Shown: in pieces, positions 36,601-49,443 of the stretch
Position numbering within the stretch: position 1 is the first letter of the stretch
Layout of the letters: each line of letters begins with the position of its first letter
DNA from: Rhabditoides inermis
Taxonomy: Eukaryota > Nematoda > Chromadorea > Rhabditida > Rhabditidae
NCBI GenBank assembly: GCA_963966185.1
Contig: CAWZYM010000083.1
Coordinates: 124,001 to 188,000 of the forward strand
DNA length: 64,000 bases
Direction: 5' to 3'
Program-made: the position numbers and the translations under genes
The notes under the pieces: model-generated
Told to the model about the DNA's origin: nothing
Databases searched by the model: none
What the model saw: only the letters and a program-made list of their open reading frames with translations

Positions 36601-39600
36601 AAGCCCACATCAAGCCTACGTCAGTCTCACATCAATCCCACATCAAGCCCAAATCAAACTCTCATCAGTTTCACATCAGTCTCACATCAATCCCACATCA
36701 GTCTCACATCAGTCCCACATCAGTCTCACATCAATCACGCATAAAGCCCACATCAGTCTCACATCAGTCCATCAATCCCACATCAATCCCACAATAGTCT
36801 CACATCAGTCTATCAATCTCATCAAGCCCACATCAAGCCCACATCAAGCCCACATCAAACCCACATCAAGCCCACATCAAGCCCACATCAATCCCACAAC
36901 AGTCTCACATCAGTCTCACATCAGTCTCACATCAATCATACATCAAGCCCAAAACCAGTCTTACATCAGTCCCACAACACTCTCACATAAGTCTCACATC
37001 AGTCCCACATCAGTCTCACATCAAGCCCACATCAAGCCCACATCAAGCTCACATCAAGCCCACATCAAGCTCACATCAAGCCCATATCAAGCCCAAATCA
37101 AGCTCACATCAGTAACACATTAGTCTCAATTCAATCCCACATCAGTCTCACATTAGTCTCACATTCGTCTCACATCAGTCTCACATCAATCATACATCAA
37201 GCCACATCAGTCTTACATCAGTCCCACATCACTCTCACATCAGTCTCACATCAGTCCCACATCAGTCTCACATGAAGCCCACATCAAGCCCACATCAGTC
37301 TCACATCAAGCCCACATCAATCCCACATCAAGCCCACATCAAGCCCACATCAAGCCCATCAAGCCCACATCAAGCCCACATCAAGCCCACATCAAGCTCA
37401 CATCAAGCCCACATCAAGCCCACATCAAGCCCACATCAAGCCCACATCAAGCCCACACCAAGCCCACGTCAGTCTCACATCAATCCCACATCAAGCCCAA
37501 ATCAAACTCTCATCAGTTTCACATCAGTCTCACATCAATCCCACAACAGTCTCACATCAGTCTCACAGCAGTCTCACATCAATCACACATCAAGCCCACA
37601 TTAGTCTCACATCAGTCTATCAATCTCACATCAAGCTCACATCAAGTCCACATCAAGCCCACATCAGGCCCACATCAATCCCACATCAGTCTCACATCAA
37701 ACCCACATCAAGCCCACATCAATCCCACATCAAGCCCACATCAAGCCCACATCAAGCCCATCAAGCCCACATCAAGCCCACATCAAGCTCACATCAAGCC
37801 CACATCAAGCCCACATCAAGCCCACATCAAGCCCACATCAAGCCTACATCAAGCACACATCAAGCTCACATCAAGCCCACATCAAGCCCACATCAGTCTC
37901 ACATCAATCAAACATCAAGCCCACATCAGTCTCACATCAGTCCATCAATCCCACATCAATCCCACATCAGGCTCACATCAATCTCACATCAAGCCCAAAT
38001 CAAGCTCACAACAGTTTCACATCAGTCTCACATCAATCCCACATCAGTCTCACATCAGTCCCACATCAGTCTCACATCAATCACGCAAAAAGCCCACATA
38101 AGTCTCACATCAGTCCATCAATACCACATCAATCCCACATCAAGCCCACATCAAGCCTACGTCAGTCTAACATCAATCCCACATCAAGCCCAAATCAAAC
38201 TCTCATCAGTTTCACATCAGTCTCACATCAATCCCACAACAGTCTCACATCAGTCTCACATCAGTCTATCAATCTCATCAAGCCCACATCAAGCCCACAT
38301 CAAGCCCACACCAAACCCACATCAAGCCCACATCAAGCCCACATCAATCCCACAACAAGCCCACATCAAGCCCACATCAGTCTCACATCAATCCCACATC
38401 AGTCTCACATCAGTCTCACATCAGTCTCACATCAATCATACATCAAGCCACATCAGTCTTACATCAGTCCCACATCACTCTCACATCAGTCTCACATCAG
38501 TCCCACATCAGTCTCACATGAAGCCCACATCAAGCCCACATCAGTCTCACATCAAGCCCACATCAAGACCACATCAAGCCCACATTAAGCCCAAATCAAG
38601 CCCACATCAAGCCCATATCAAGCCCAAATCAAACTCACATCAGTAAAACATTAGTCTCAATTCAATCCCACATCAGTCTCACATTAGTCTCACATCCGTC
38701 TCACATCAGTCCCACATCAGTCTCACATCAATCTCACATCAAGCCCACATCAAGCCCACATCAAGCCCACATCAAGCCCACATCAAGCCCACATCAATCC
38801 CACATCAAGCCCACATCAAGCAAACATCAGTCTCACATCAGTCTCACAACAATCCCACATCGAGCCCAAATCAAGCTCACATCAGTTTCACATCAGTCTC
38901 ACATCAATCCCACATCAAGCCCACATCAAGCCCACATCAAGCCCACATCAAGCCCACATCAAGCCCACATCAAGACCACATCAAGCCCACATCAAACCCA
39001 CATCAATCCCACATCAATCCCACATCAATCCCACATCAAGCCCACATCAAGCCCACATCAAGCCCACATCAAGCTCACATCAAGCCCACATCAAGCCCAC
39101 ATCAGTCTCACATCAATCAAACATCAAGCCCACATCAGTCTCACATCAGTCCATCAATCCCACATCAATCCTACATCAAGCCAAGCCCACATCAAGCCCA
39201 CATCAAGCTCACATCAAGCCCACATCAAGCCCACGTCAGTCTCACATCAATCCCACATCAAGCCCAAATCAAACTCTCATCAGTTTCACATCAGTCTCAC
39301 ATCAATCCCACAACAGTCTCACATCAGTCTCACATCAGTCTCACATCAATCACACATCAAGCCCACATCAGTCTCACATCAGTCTATCAATCTCACATCA
39401 AGCTCACATCAAGTCCACATCAAGCCCACATCAGGCCCACATCAATCCCACATCAGTCTCACATCAAACCCACATCAAGCCCACATCAATACCACATCAA
39501 GCCCACATCAAGCTCACATCAAGCCCACATCAAGCCCACATCAAGCCCACATCAGTCTCACATCAATCAAACATCAAGCCCACATCAGTCTCACATCAGT

Positions 39601-41855
39601 CCATCAATCCCACATTAATCTCACATCAGGCTCACATCAATCCCACATCAAGCCCAAATCAAGCTCACAACAGTTTCACATCAGTCTCACATCAATCCCA
39701 CATCAGTCTCACATCAATCACGCATAAAGCCCACATCAGTCTCACATCAGTCCATCAATCCCACATCAATCCCACATCAAGCCCACATCAAGCCTACGTC
39801 AGTCTCACATCAATCCCACATCAAGCCCAAATCAAACTCTCATCAGTTTCACATCAGTCTCACATCAATCCCACATCAGTCTCACATCAGTCCCACATCA
39901 GTCTCACATCAATCACGCATAAAGCCCACATCAGTCTCACATCAGTCCATCAATCCCACATCAATCCCACAATAGTCTCACATCAGTCTATCAATCTCAT
40001 CAAGCCCACATCAAGCCCACATCAAGCCCACATCAAACCCACATCAAGCCCACATCAAGCCCACATCAATCCCACAACAGTCTCACATCAGTCTCACATC
40101 AGTCTCACATCAATCATACATCAAGCCCAAAACCAGTCTTACATCAGTCCCACAACACTCTCACATAAGTCTCACATCAGTCCCACATCAGTCTCACATC
40201 AAGCCCACATCAAGCCCACATCAAGCTCACATCAAGCCCACATCAAGCTCACATCAAGCCCATATCAAGCCCAAATCAAGCTCACATCAGTAACACATTA
40301 GTCTCAATTCAATCCCACATCAGTCTCACATTAGTCTCACATTCGTCTCACATCAGTCCCACATCAATCTCACATCAATCTCACATCAAGCCCACATCAA
40401 GCCCACATCAAGCCCACATCAAGCCCACATCAAGCAAACATCAGTCTCACATCAGGCTCACATCAACCCCACATCAAGCCCAAATCAAGCTCACAACAGT
40501 TTCACATCAGTCTCACATCAATCCCACATCAGTCTCACATCAGTCCCACATCAGTCTCACATCAATCACGCATAAAGCCCACATCAGTCTCACATCAGTC
40601 CATCAATCCCACATCAATCCCACATCAAGCCCACATCAAGCTTACGTCAGTCTCACATCAATCCCACATCAAGCCCAAATCAAACTCTCATCAAGTTCAC
40701 ATCAGTCTCACATCAATCCCATAACAGTCTCACATCAGTCTCACAACAGTCTCACATAAGTCTCACATCAAACCCACATCAAGCCCACATCAATACCACA
40801 TCAAGCCCACATCAAGCCCACATCAAGCCCATCAAGCCCACATCAAGCCCACATCAAGCCCACATCAAGCCCACATCAAGCCCACATCAGTCTCACATCA
40901 GTCTCACATCAATCCCACATCAAGCTCACATCAAGCCCATATCAAGCCCAAATCAAACTCACATCAGTAAAACATTAGTCTCAATTCAATCCCACATCAG
41001 TCTCACATTAGTCTCACATCCGTCTCACATCAGTCCCACATCAGTCTCACATCAATCTCACATCAAGCCCACATCAAGCCCACATCAAGCCCACATCAAG
41101 CCCACATCAAGCCCACATCAATCCCACATCAAGCCCACATCAAGCAAACATCAGTCTCACATCAGTCTCACAACAATCCCACATCGAGCCCAAATCAAGC
41201 TCACATCAGTTTCACATCAGTCTCACATCAATCCCACATCAAGCCCACATCAAGCCCACATCAAGCCCACATCAAGCCCACATCAAGCCCACATCAAGCC
41301 CACATCAGTCTCACATCAGTCCCACATCAGTCTCACATCAATCACGCATAAAGCCCACATCAGTCTCACATCAGTCCATCAATCCCACATCAATCCCACA
41401 ATAGTCTCACATCAGTCTATCAATCTCATCAAGCCCACATCAAGCCCACATCAAGCCCACATCAAACCCACATCAAGCCCACATCAAGCCCACATCAATC
41501 CCACAACAGTCTCACATCAGTCTCACATCAGTCTCACATCAATCATACATCAAGCCCAAAACCAGTCTTACATCAGTCCCACAACACTCTCACATAAGTC
41601 TCACATCAGTCCCACATCAGTCTCACATCAAGCCCACATCAAGCCCACATCAGTCTCACATCAAGCCCACATCAAGCTCACATCAAGCCCACATCAAGCC
41701 CACATTAAGCCCAAATCAAGCCCACATCAGTCTCACATAAGTCTCACATCAGTCCCACATCAGTCTCACATCAAGCCCACATCAAGCCCACATCAGTCTC
41801 ACATCAAGCCCACATCAAGCCCACATCAAGCTCACATCAAGCCCACATCAAGCTC
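30624..41855 (+). repeat. 11,232-bp tandem duplication, unit 2
   Basis: Second unit of the pair. It begins AATCCCACATCAGTCTC directly after GCTCACATC and ends at about 41855, where the same GCTCACATC now continues as AAGCCCATATC. A rare difference from unit 1 is CACATCAATCCC near 34845 for CACATCAGTCCC near 23613. Confidence 0.85.
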
Positions 41856-42166
41856 ACATCAAGCCCATATCAAGCCCAAATCAAGCTCACATCAGTAACA
41901 CATTAGTCTCAATTCAATCCCACATCAGTCTCACATTAGTCTCACATTCGTCTCACATCAGTCCCACATCAATCTCACATCAATCTCACATCAAGCCCAC
42001 ATCAAGCCCACATCAAGCCCACATCAAGCCCACATCAAGCAAACATCAGTCTCACATCAGGCTCACATCAACCCCACATCAAGCCCAAATCAAGCTCACA
42101 ACAGTTTCACATCAGTCTCACATCAATCCCACATCAGTCTCACATCAGTCCCACATCAGTCTCACA

Positions 42167-42656
42167 TCAATCACGCATAAAGCCCACGTATCCGGCACTG
42201 AGCGGGAGGGGAGGGCCGTTGTACTCGAAGCTGCAAGGGTGCCACTTGATCAGCCTTCCCCTTCTCACAGAGCAATTCTTGGCGTGCGCCCTGAAAGATT
42301 GAATAGATATCGAGGCAGCACTGAGCAAGCATACCGGTCCATCCTCTCTTTTACGACAGCCACTTCGTGGATGGAGATGGCCACAAGGAAGAGGTCAGTG
42401 AGGATCGTGCCGCGGTTCCTCTCCCATGTGTGAATATCGGACAGGCGCGCGTCCGCCCTGAACATTCCATACTTTGCCCCTCCGTCATGTCTCGCACTCC
42501 ACTCACCACCGCCGCATACTATTCTCCGATGGAGTCGAATTCCCCGCAGCCGTCTCCTCCTCTCTCCACTCGGACCACATCTGGTAGCTCTGCCCTTTGC
42601 CCACGCCACTATTCGTGCGCACGATTCTCCTAGACACCAGAAGTAAGGAAGGAGGG

Positions 42657-42704
<48 letters not shown>

Positions 42705-42839
42705 TGGAGAGAGATAGATATATAAAGAAGAGGGGGGAGAGACAGGCAGACGGAGAGAGAGAGAGAGAGAGACTCACCTAACGAGCCACTGGATAGCACT
42801 TGACTCGTGTTGTGGACCGACTGAGAGCACCGCCGGCAT
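42167..42839 (-). pseudogene. Truncated copy 2 of the repeat-protein gene (exons 1-4 only)
   Basis: Exons 42778-42839, 42507-42629, 42335-42457 and a fused exon 42167-42290 match exons 1-4 of the complete gene with splice sites intact. The exon-4 donor is gone: after Val138 the frame runs into reversed 11-bp satellite and adds GFMRD before TGA (42167-42169), predicting 143 aa without the repeat domain. One missense change in exon 3 (Gln to His, CAA to CAC) is seen only in this copy. It could still be transcribed because the flank is retained. Called a pseudogene for loss of about two thirds of the protein. Confidence 0.7.
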
Positions 42840-45169
42840 GTCTGCCTCGAGGGATGGCGGGCGCAGCAATGACCTCCTCTGCCCTCTCCACCCATCGCAA
42901 TGCCTTCTCTTCAGACATTCCTAAACAGCCCCCACATTCTCAAGAGGGAGAAAGATGGTGAGAGGGAGAAAGATAGAGAGGGAGAGAGGCAGAGAGGAGG
43001 GCCGTTTTTAAACGCGTCTACTTGACAGCGTCAAAGTTGACACATCGTGGTGTAAGTTTCCGCGGCTCACGCCTGCCAACATCACACTTTGAAAATATCT
43101 TGAAGTTATAGATGTTGAAAACATCCGTTGCGATAATGAAAATGAACAGACGAACTGAGTCTCTTTGCGATGACGAGGTCTCCGTCGTGTATGGTGGGGT
43201 GCATCTACGGATCCGAGCAGTGCCAGCTCACCCACGTGAAGACCTCAAATAACCACAATATATTAGTACCAAGCCGTGTCCTGGTTGCGCAGCAGACACT
43301 CGACGGTGCTATCGTCCTTTCAGGGGTGGAGGGAAAATTCCCGTTAGTCATCACTTTTTAGGTCAGCGAGGCCTGGGGTCTCAAATTGCGCGATTTCGGT
43401 CCAGAGTGGAATGGCGGGGCCTGAAATGGATAGGACTCGTTTCAAGTTGGCCCAAGAATTTTTGAAGATTTCTCACCATAAAATACTTAACTGTTTTCAA
43501 TCGTTCACATTTCAGCTGAATCTTTGTTTTAAAAAGCTGAAACTTTGAATTCTGGCATAATTTAGGTCAAGGAACACAATGGTGAGTTCAGAAAAGGTCT
43601 ATCTAATGCTGGGCTGACCATCTCCTATTTTACGCTACATATCTCAGATGAAATAATCTTAATCGAGCTGAAATTTGGCAGGAGTATGTTTTCGACACTC
43701 CTCAACAATATGTTATGGTTTATAACACTGCCTTGGTGCTAGGAACCAATACAGGAATGCAAGGGACCATGACCTCGCCAAGTGTCCTGTTTTCGGTTTC
43801 CTACTACTGTATTGATGCGGTAAGTTGACAAAGTGAGTAAATGATGTAAAAACACAAGAAAGAAACTGATAAGATCAAGTTGAGCCAAGGAAAGGTATGA
43901 AAAATACCATATCTGCAGGTCTGCAACCCCTATACGCTCCCAGACGGGTAGATATGGCACCATCTACTGTTATGGGCTGATGATGCATTCGAAACGCATA
44001 TCCACAGTAGTCAATCACTTTTCTGAACTGACAATCACTCATTCATCCCATTTCCAGTCTCTCTCCAATCCGACCCTCTCTCTCTATCCATCTGAACCGC
44101 CACACTTGTCTAGATCTGCTCTCTCTCTATCCGGCTGCCAACTGAATCTACAGCAATCCCGTGAGTGAGAATCAGTGAAAAGACACTCAGTATACTGTGT
44201 ACAACCCTTTTTCAATCTCTCTTTGGCGGCGAGAGAGTCGCTGCCCTCGACCTGTAGTCCCTACTGGCATTGCAGAGAGTGCGGCTGCGAAGCAGCCTAT
44301 ACATGAGTGTGAACAGTACCGTATGACAAGATACGTTTATAGTGAACTAAAAACACGTTACAGACCTCTCCCTTTCTATTCCACATTCGTTCTCTCTCTG
44401 TTTCTCACTGCCCGGACCATCTCGGCTTGAAAGACTGGGTATCTCATGTTATGGGCTGGTGATGCATTCGAAACGCATATCCACAGTAGTCAATCACTTT
44501 TCTGAACTGACAATCACTCATTCATCCCATTTCCAGTCTATCTCCAATCCGCCCTCTCTCTCTCTATCCATCTGAACCGCCACACTTGTCTAGATCTGCT
44601 CTCTCTCTATCCGGCTGCCAACTGAATCTACAGCGATCCCGTGAGTTAGAATCAGTGAAAAGACACTCAGTATACTGTGTACAACCCAGTTTCAATCTCT
44701 CTTCGACTGGAGAGAGTCGCTGCCTTCGACTTGTAGTCCCTACTGGCATTGCAGAGAGTGCGGCTGCGAAGCAGCCTATACATGAGTGTGAACAGTACCG
44801 TGTGACAAGACACGTTTATAGTGAACTGAAAACACGTTATAGACCTCTCCCTTTCTATTCCACATTCATTCTCTCTCTGTTTCTCACTGCACGGACCATC
44901 TCGGCTGGAAAGACTGGGTATCTCCTGTTATGGGCTGGTGATGCATTCGAAACGCGTATCCACAGTAGTCATTTACTTTTCTGAACTGACAATCACTCAT
45001 TTATCTCATTTCCAGTCTCTCTCCAATCCGCCCTCTCTCTCTCTATCCATCTGAACCGCCACACTTGTCTAGATCTGCTCTCTGTCTCTCTATCCGGCTG
45101 CCAACTGAATCTACAGCAATCCCGTGAGTGAGAATCAGTGAAAAGACACTTAGTATACTGTGTACAACC
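42185..45169. repeat. Composite segment, copy 2 (2,985 bp)
   Basis: Copy of 15664-18650 at an offset of 26,521 bp. It carries the truncated gene, the 5' flank and the 479-bp repeats (units from 43972). It is bounded by the same two satellite junctions as copies 3 and 4. Intron-1 AG tracts are 20 and 9 units here. Confidence 0.93.
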
Positions 45170-48100
45170 AGTCTCACATCAATCACACATCAAGCCCACA
45201 TCAGTCTCACATCAGTCCATCAATCCCACATCAATCCCACATCAAGCCCACACCAAGCCCACGTCAGTCTCACATCAATCCCACATCAAGCCCAAATCAA
45301 ACTCTCATCAGTTTCACATCAGTCTCACATCAATCCCACAACAGTCTCACATCAGTCTCACAGCAGTCTCACATCAATCACACATCAAGCCCACATTAGT
45401 CTCACATCAGTCTATCAATCTCACATCAAGCTCACATCAAGTCCACATCAAGCCCACATCAGGCCCACATCAATCCCACATCAGTCTCACATCAAACCCA
45501 CATCAAGCCCACATCAAGCCCACACCAAGCCCACATCAAGCCCACATCAAGCCCATCAAGCCCACATCAAGCCCACATCAAGCCCACATCAAGCCCATCA
45601 AGCCCACATCAAGCCCACATCAAGCCCACATCAAGCCCACATCAAGCCCACATCAAGCCCACATCAAGCCCACATCAAGCTCACATCAAGCCCACATCAA
45701 GCCCACATCAGTCTCACATCAATCAAACATCAAGCCCACATCAGTCTCACATCAGTCCATCAATCCCACATCAATCCTACATCAAGCCAAGCCCACATCA
45801 AGCCCACATCAAGCTCACATCAAGCCCACATCAAGCCCACGTCAGTCTCACATCAATCCCACATCAAGCCCAAATCAAACTCTCATCAGTTTCACATCAG
45901 TCTCACATCAATCCCACAACAGTCTCACATCAGTCTCACATCAGTCTCACATCAATCACACATCAAGCCCACATCAGTCTCACATCAGTCTATCAATCTC
46001 ACATCAAGCTCACATCAAGTCCACATCAAGCCCACATCAGGCCCACATCAATCCCACATCAGTCTCACATCAAACCCACATCAAGCCCACATCAATACCA
46101 CATCAAGCCCACATCAAGCTCACATCAAGCCCACATCAAGCCCACATCAAGCCCACATCAGTCTCACATCAATCAAACATCAAGCCCACATCAGTCTCAC
46201 ATCAGTCCATCAATCCCACATTAATCTCACATCAGGCTCACATCAATCCCACATCAAGCCCAAATCAAGCTCACAACAGTTTCACATCAGTCTCACATCA
46301 ATCCCACATCAGTCTCACATCAATCACGCATAAAGCCCACATCAGTCTCACATCAGTCCATCAATCCCACATCAATCCCACATCAAGCCCACATCAAGCC
46401 TACGTCAGTCTCACATCAATCCCACATCAAGCCCAAATCAAACTCTCATCAGTTTCACATCAGTCTCACATCAATCCCACATCAGTCTCACATCAGTCCC
46501 ACATCAGTCTCACATCAATCACGCATAAAGCCCACATCAGTCTCACATCAGTCCATCAATCCCACATCAATCCCACAATAGTCTCACATCAGTCTATCAA
46601 TCTCATCAAGCCCACATCAAGCCCACATCAAGCCCACATCAAACCCACATCAAGCCCACATCAAGCCCACATCAATCCCACAACAGTCTCACATCAGTCT
46701 CACATCAGTCTCACATCAATCATACATCAAGCCCAAAACCAGTCTTACATCAGTCCCACAACACTCTCACATAAGTCTCACATCAGTCCCACATCAGTCT
46801 CACATCAAGCCCACATCAAGCCCACATCAAGCTCACATCAAGCCCACATCAAGCTCACATCAAGCCCATATCAAGCCCAAATCAAGCTCACATCAGTAAC
46901 ACATTAGTCTCAATTCAATCCCACATCAGTCTCACATTAGTCTCACATTCGTCTCACATCAGTCCCACATCAATCTCACATCAATCTCACATCAAGCCCA
47001 CATCAAGCCCACATCAAGCCCACATCAAGCCCACATCAAGCAAACATCAGTCTCACATCAGGCTCACATCAACCCCACATCAAGCCCAAATCAAGCTCAC
47101 AACAGTTTCACATCAGTCTCACATCAATCCCACATCAGTCTCACATCAGTCCCACATCAGTCTCACATCAATCACGCATAAAGCCCACATCAGTCTCACA
47201 TCAGTCCATCAATCCCACATCAATCCCACATCAAGCCCACATCAAGCTTACGTCAGTCTCACATCAATCCCACATCAAGCCCAAATCAAACTCTCATCAA
47301 GTTCACATCAGTCTCACATCAATCCCATAACAGTCTCACATCAGTCTCACAACAGTCTCACATAAGTCTCACATCAAACCCACATCAAGCCCACATCAAT
47401 ACCACATCAAGCCCACATCAAGCCCACATCAAGCCCATCAAGCCCACATCAAGCCCACATCAAGCCCACATCAAGCCCACATCAAGCCCACATCAGTCTC
47501 ACATCAGTCTCACATCAATCCCACATCAAGCTCACATCAAGCCCATATCAAGCCCAAATCAAACTCACATCAGTAAAACATTAGTCTCAATTCAATCCCA
47601 CATCAGTCTCACATTAGTCTCACATCCGTCTCACATCAGTCCCACATCAGTCTCACATCAATCTCACATCAAGCCCACATCAAGCCCACATCAAGCCCAC
47701 ATCAAGCCCACATCAAGCCCACATCAATCCCACATCAAGCCCACATCAAGCAAACATCAGTCTCACATCAGTCTCACAACAATCCCACATCGAGCCCAAA
47801 TCAAGCTCACATCAGTTTCACATCAGTCTCACATCAATCCCACATCAAGCCCACATCAAGCCCACATCAAGCCCACATCAAGCCCACATCAAGCCCACAT
47901 CAAGCCCACATCAGTCTCACATCAGTCCCACATCAGTCTCACATCAATCACGCATAAAGCCCACATCAGTCTCACATCAGTCCATCAATCCCACATCAAT
48001 CCCACAATAGTCTCACATCAGTCTATCAATCTCATCAAGCCCACATCAAGCCCACATCAAGCCCACATCAAACCCACATCAAGCCCACATCAAGCCCACA

Positions 48101-48790
48101 TCAATCCCACAACAGTCTCACATCAGTCTCACATCAGTCTCACATCAATCATACATCAAGCCCAAAACCAGTCTTACATCAGTCCCACAACACTCTCACA
48201 TAAGTCTCACATCAGTCCCACATCAGTCTCACATCAAGCCCACATCAAGCCCACATCAGTCTCACATCAAGCCCACATCAAGCTCACATCAAGCCCACAT
48301 CAAGCCCACATTAAGCCCAAATCAAGCCCACATCAGTCTCACATAAGTCTCACATCAGTCCCACATCAGTCTCACATCAAGCCCACATCAAGCCCACATC
48401 AGTCTCACATCAAGCCCACATCAAGCCCACATCAAGCTCACATCAAGCCCACATCAAGCTCACATCAAGCCCATATCAAGCCCAAATCAAGCTCACATCA
48501 GTAACACATTAGTCTCAATTCAATCCCACATCAGTCTCACATTAGTCTCACATTCGTCTCACATCAGTCCCACATCAATCTCACATCAATCTCACATCAA
48601 GCCCACATCAAGCCCACATCAAGCCCACATCAAGCCCACATCAAGCAAACATCAGTCTCACATCAGGCTCACATCAACCCCACATCAAGCCCAAATCAAG
48701 CTCACAACAGTTTCACATCAGTCTCACATCAATCCCACATCAGTCTCACATCAGTCCCACATCAGTCTCACATCAATCACGCATAAAGCC
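45170..48790 (+). repeat. 11-bp satellite between copies 2 and 3 (3.6 kb)
   Basis: Starts with the same units as 18651 and ends with the same units as 42184, so it looks like a shortened version of the 23.5-kb block with an internal deletion. The open frames at 45128-46333 and 45138-46907 come from the repeat. No gene is seen. Confidence 0.95.
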
Positions 48791-49262
48791 CACGTATCCG
48801 GCACTGAGCGGGAGGGGAGGGCCGTTGTACTCGAAGCTGCAAGGGTGCCACTTGATCAGCCTTCCCCTTCTCACAGAGCAATTCTTGGCGTGCGCCCTGA
48901 AAGATTGAATAGATATCGAGGCAGCACTGAGCAAGCATACCGGTCCATCCTCTCTTTTACGACAGCCACTTCTTGGATGGAGATGGCCACAAGGAAGAGG
49001 TCAGTGAGGATCGTGCCGCGGTTCCTCTCCCATGTGTGAATATCGGACAGGCGCGCGTCCGCCCTGAACATTCCATACTTTGCCCCTCCGTCATGTCTCG
49101 CACTCCACTCACCACCGCCGCATACTATTCTCCGATGGAGTCGAATTCCCCGCAGCCGTCTCCTCCTCTCTCCACTCGGACCACATCTGGTAGCTCTGCC
49201 CTTTGCCCACGCCACTATTCGTGCGCACGATTCTCCTAGACACCAGAAGTAAGGAAGGAGGG

Positions 49263-49310
<48 letters not shown>

Positions 49311-49443
49311 TGGAGAGAGATAGATATATAAAGAAGAGGGGGGAGAGACAGGCAGACGGAGAGAGAGAGAGAGAGACTCACCTAACGAGCCACTGGATAG
49401 CACTTGACTCGTGTTGTGGACCGACTGAGAGCACCGCCGGCAT
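48773..49443 (-). pseudogene. Truncated copy 3 of the repeat-protein gene (exons 1-4 only)
   Basis: Exons 49382-49443, 49113-49235, 48941-49063 and a fused exon 48773-48896. Same truncation as copy 2: the frame leaves the gene after Val138 and stops at TGA (48773-48775) in satellite DNA, predicting 143 aa. Exon 3 keeps the Gln of the complete gene. Confidence 0.7.

Larger units (their letters stand above)
18651..42184 (+). repeat. 11-bp satellite, main block (23.5 kb)
   Basis: Continuous ACATCAAGCCC-type units. Occasional 8-bp units such as AGCCCATC shift the register. Long open frames (for example 18417-21167 and 18619-19821) follow from the repeat and are not called as genes. Apart from the duplications listed separately, no other feature is seen in this block. 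Confidence 0.97.
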
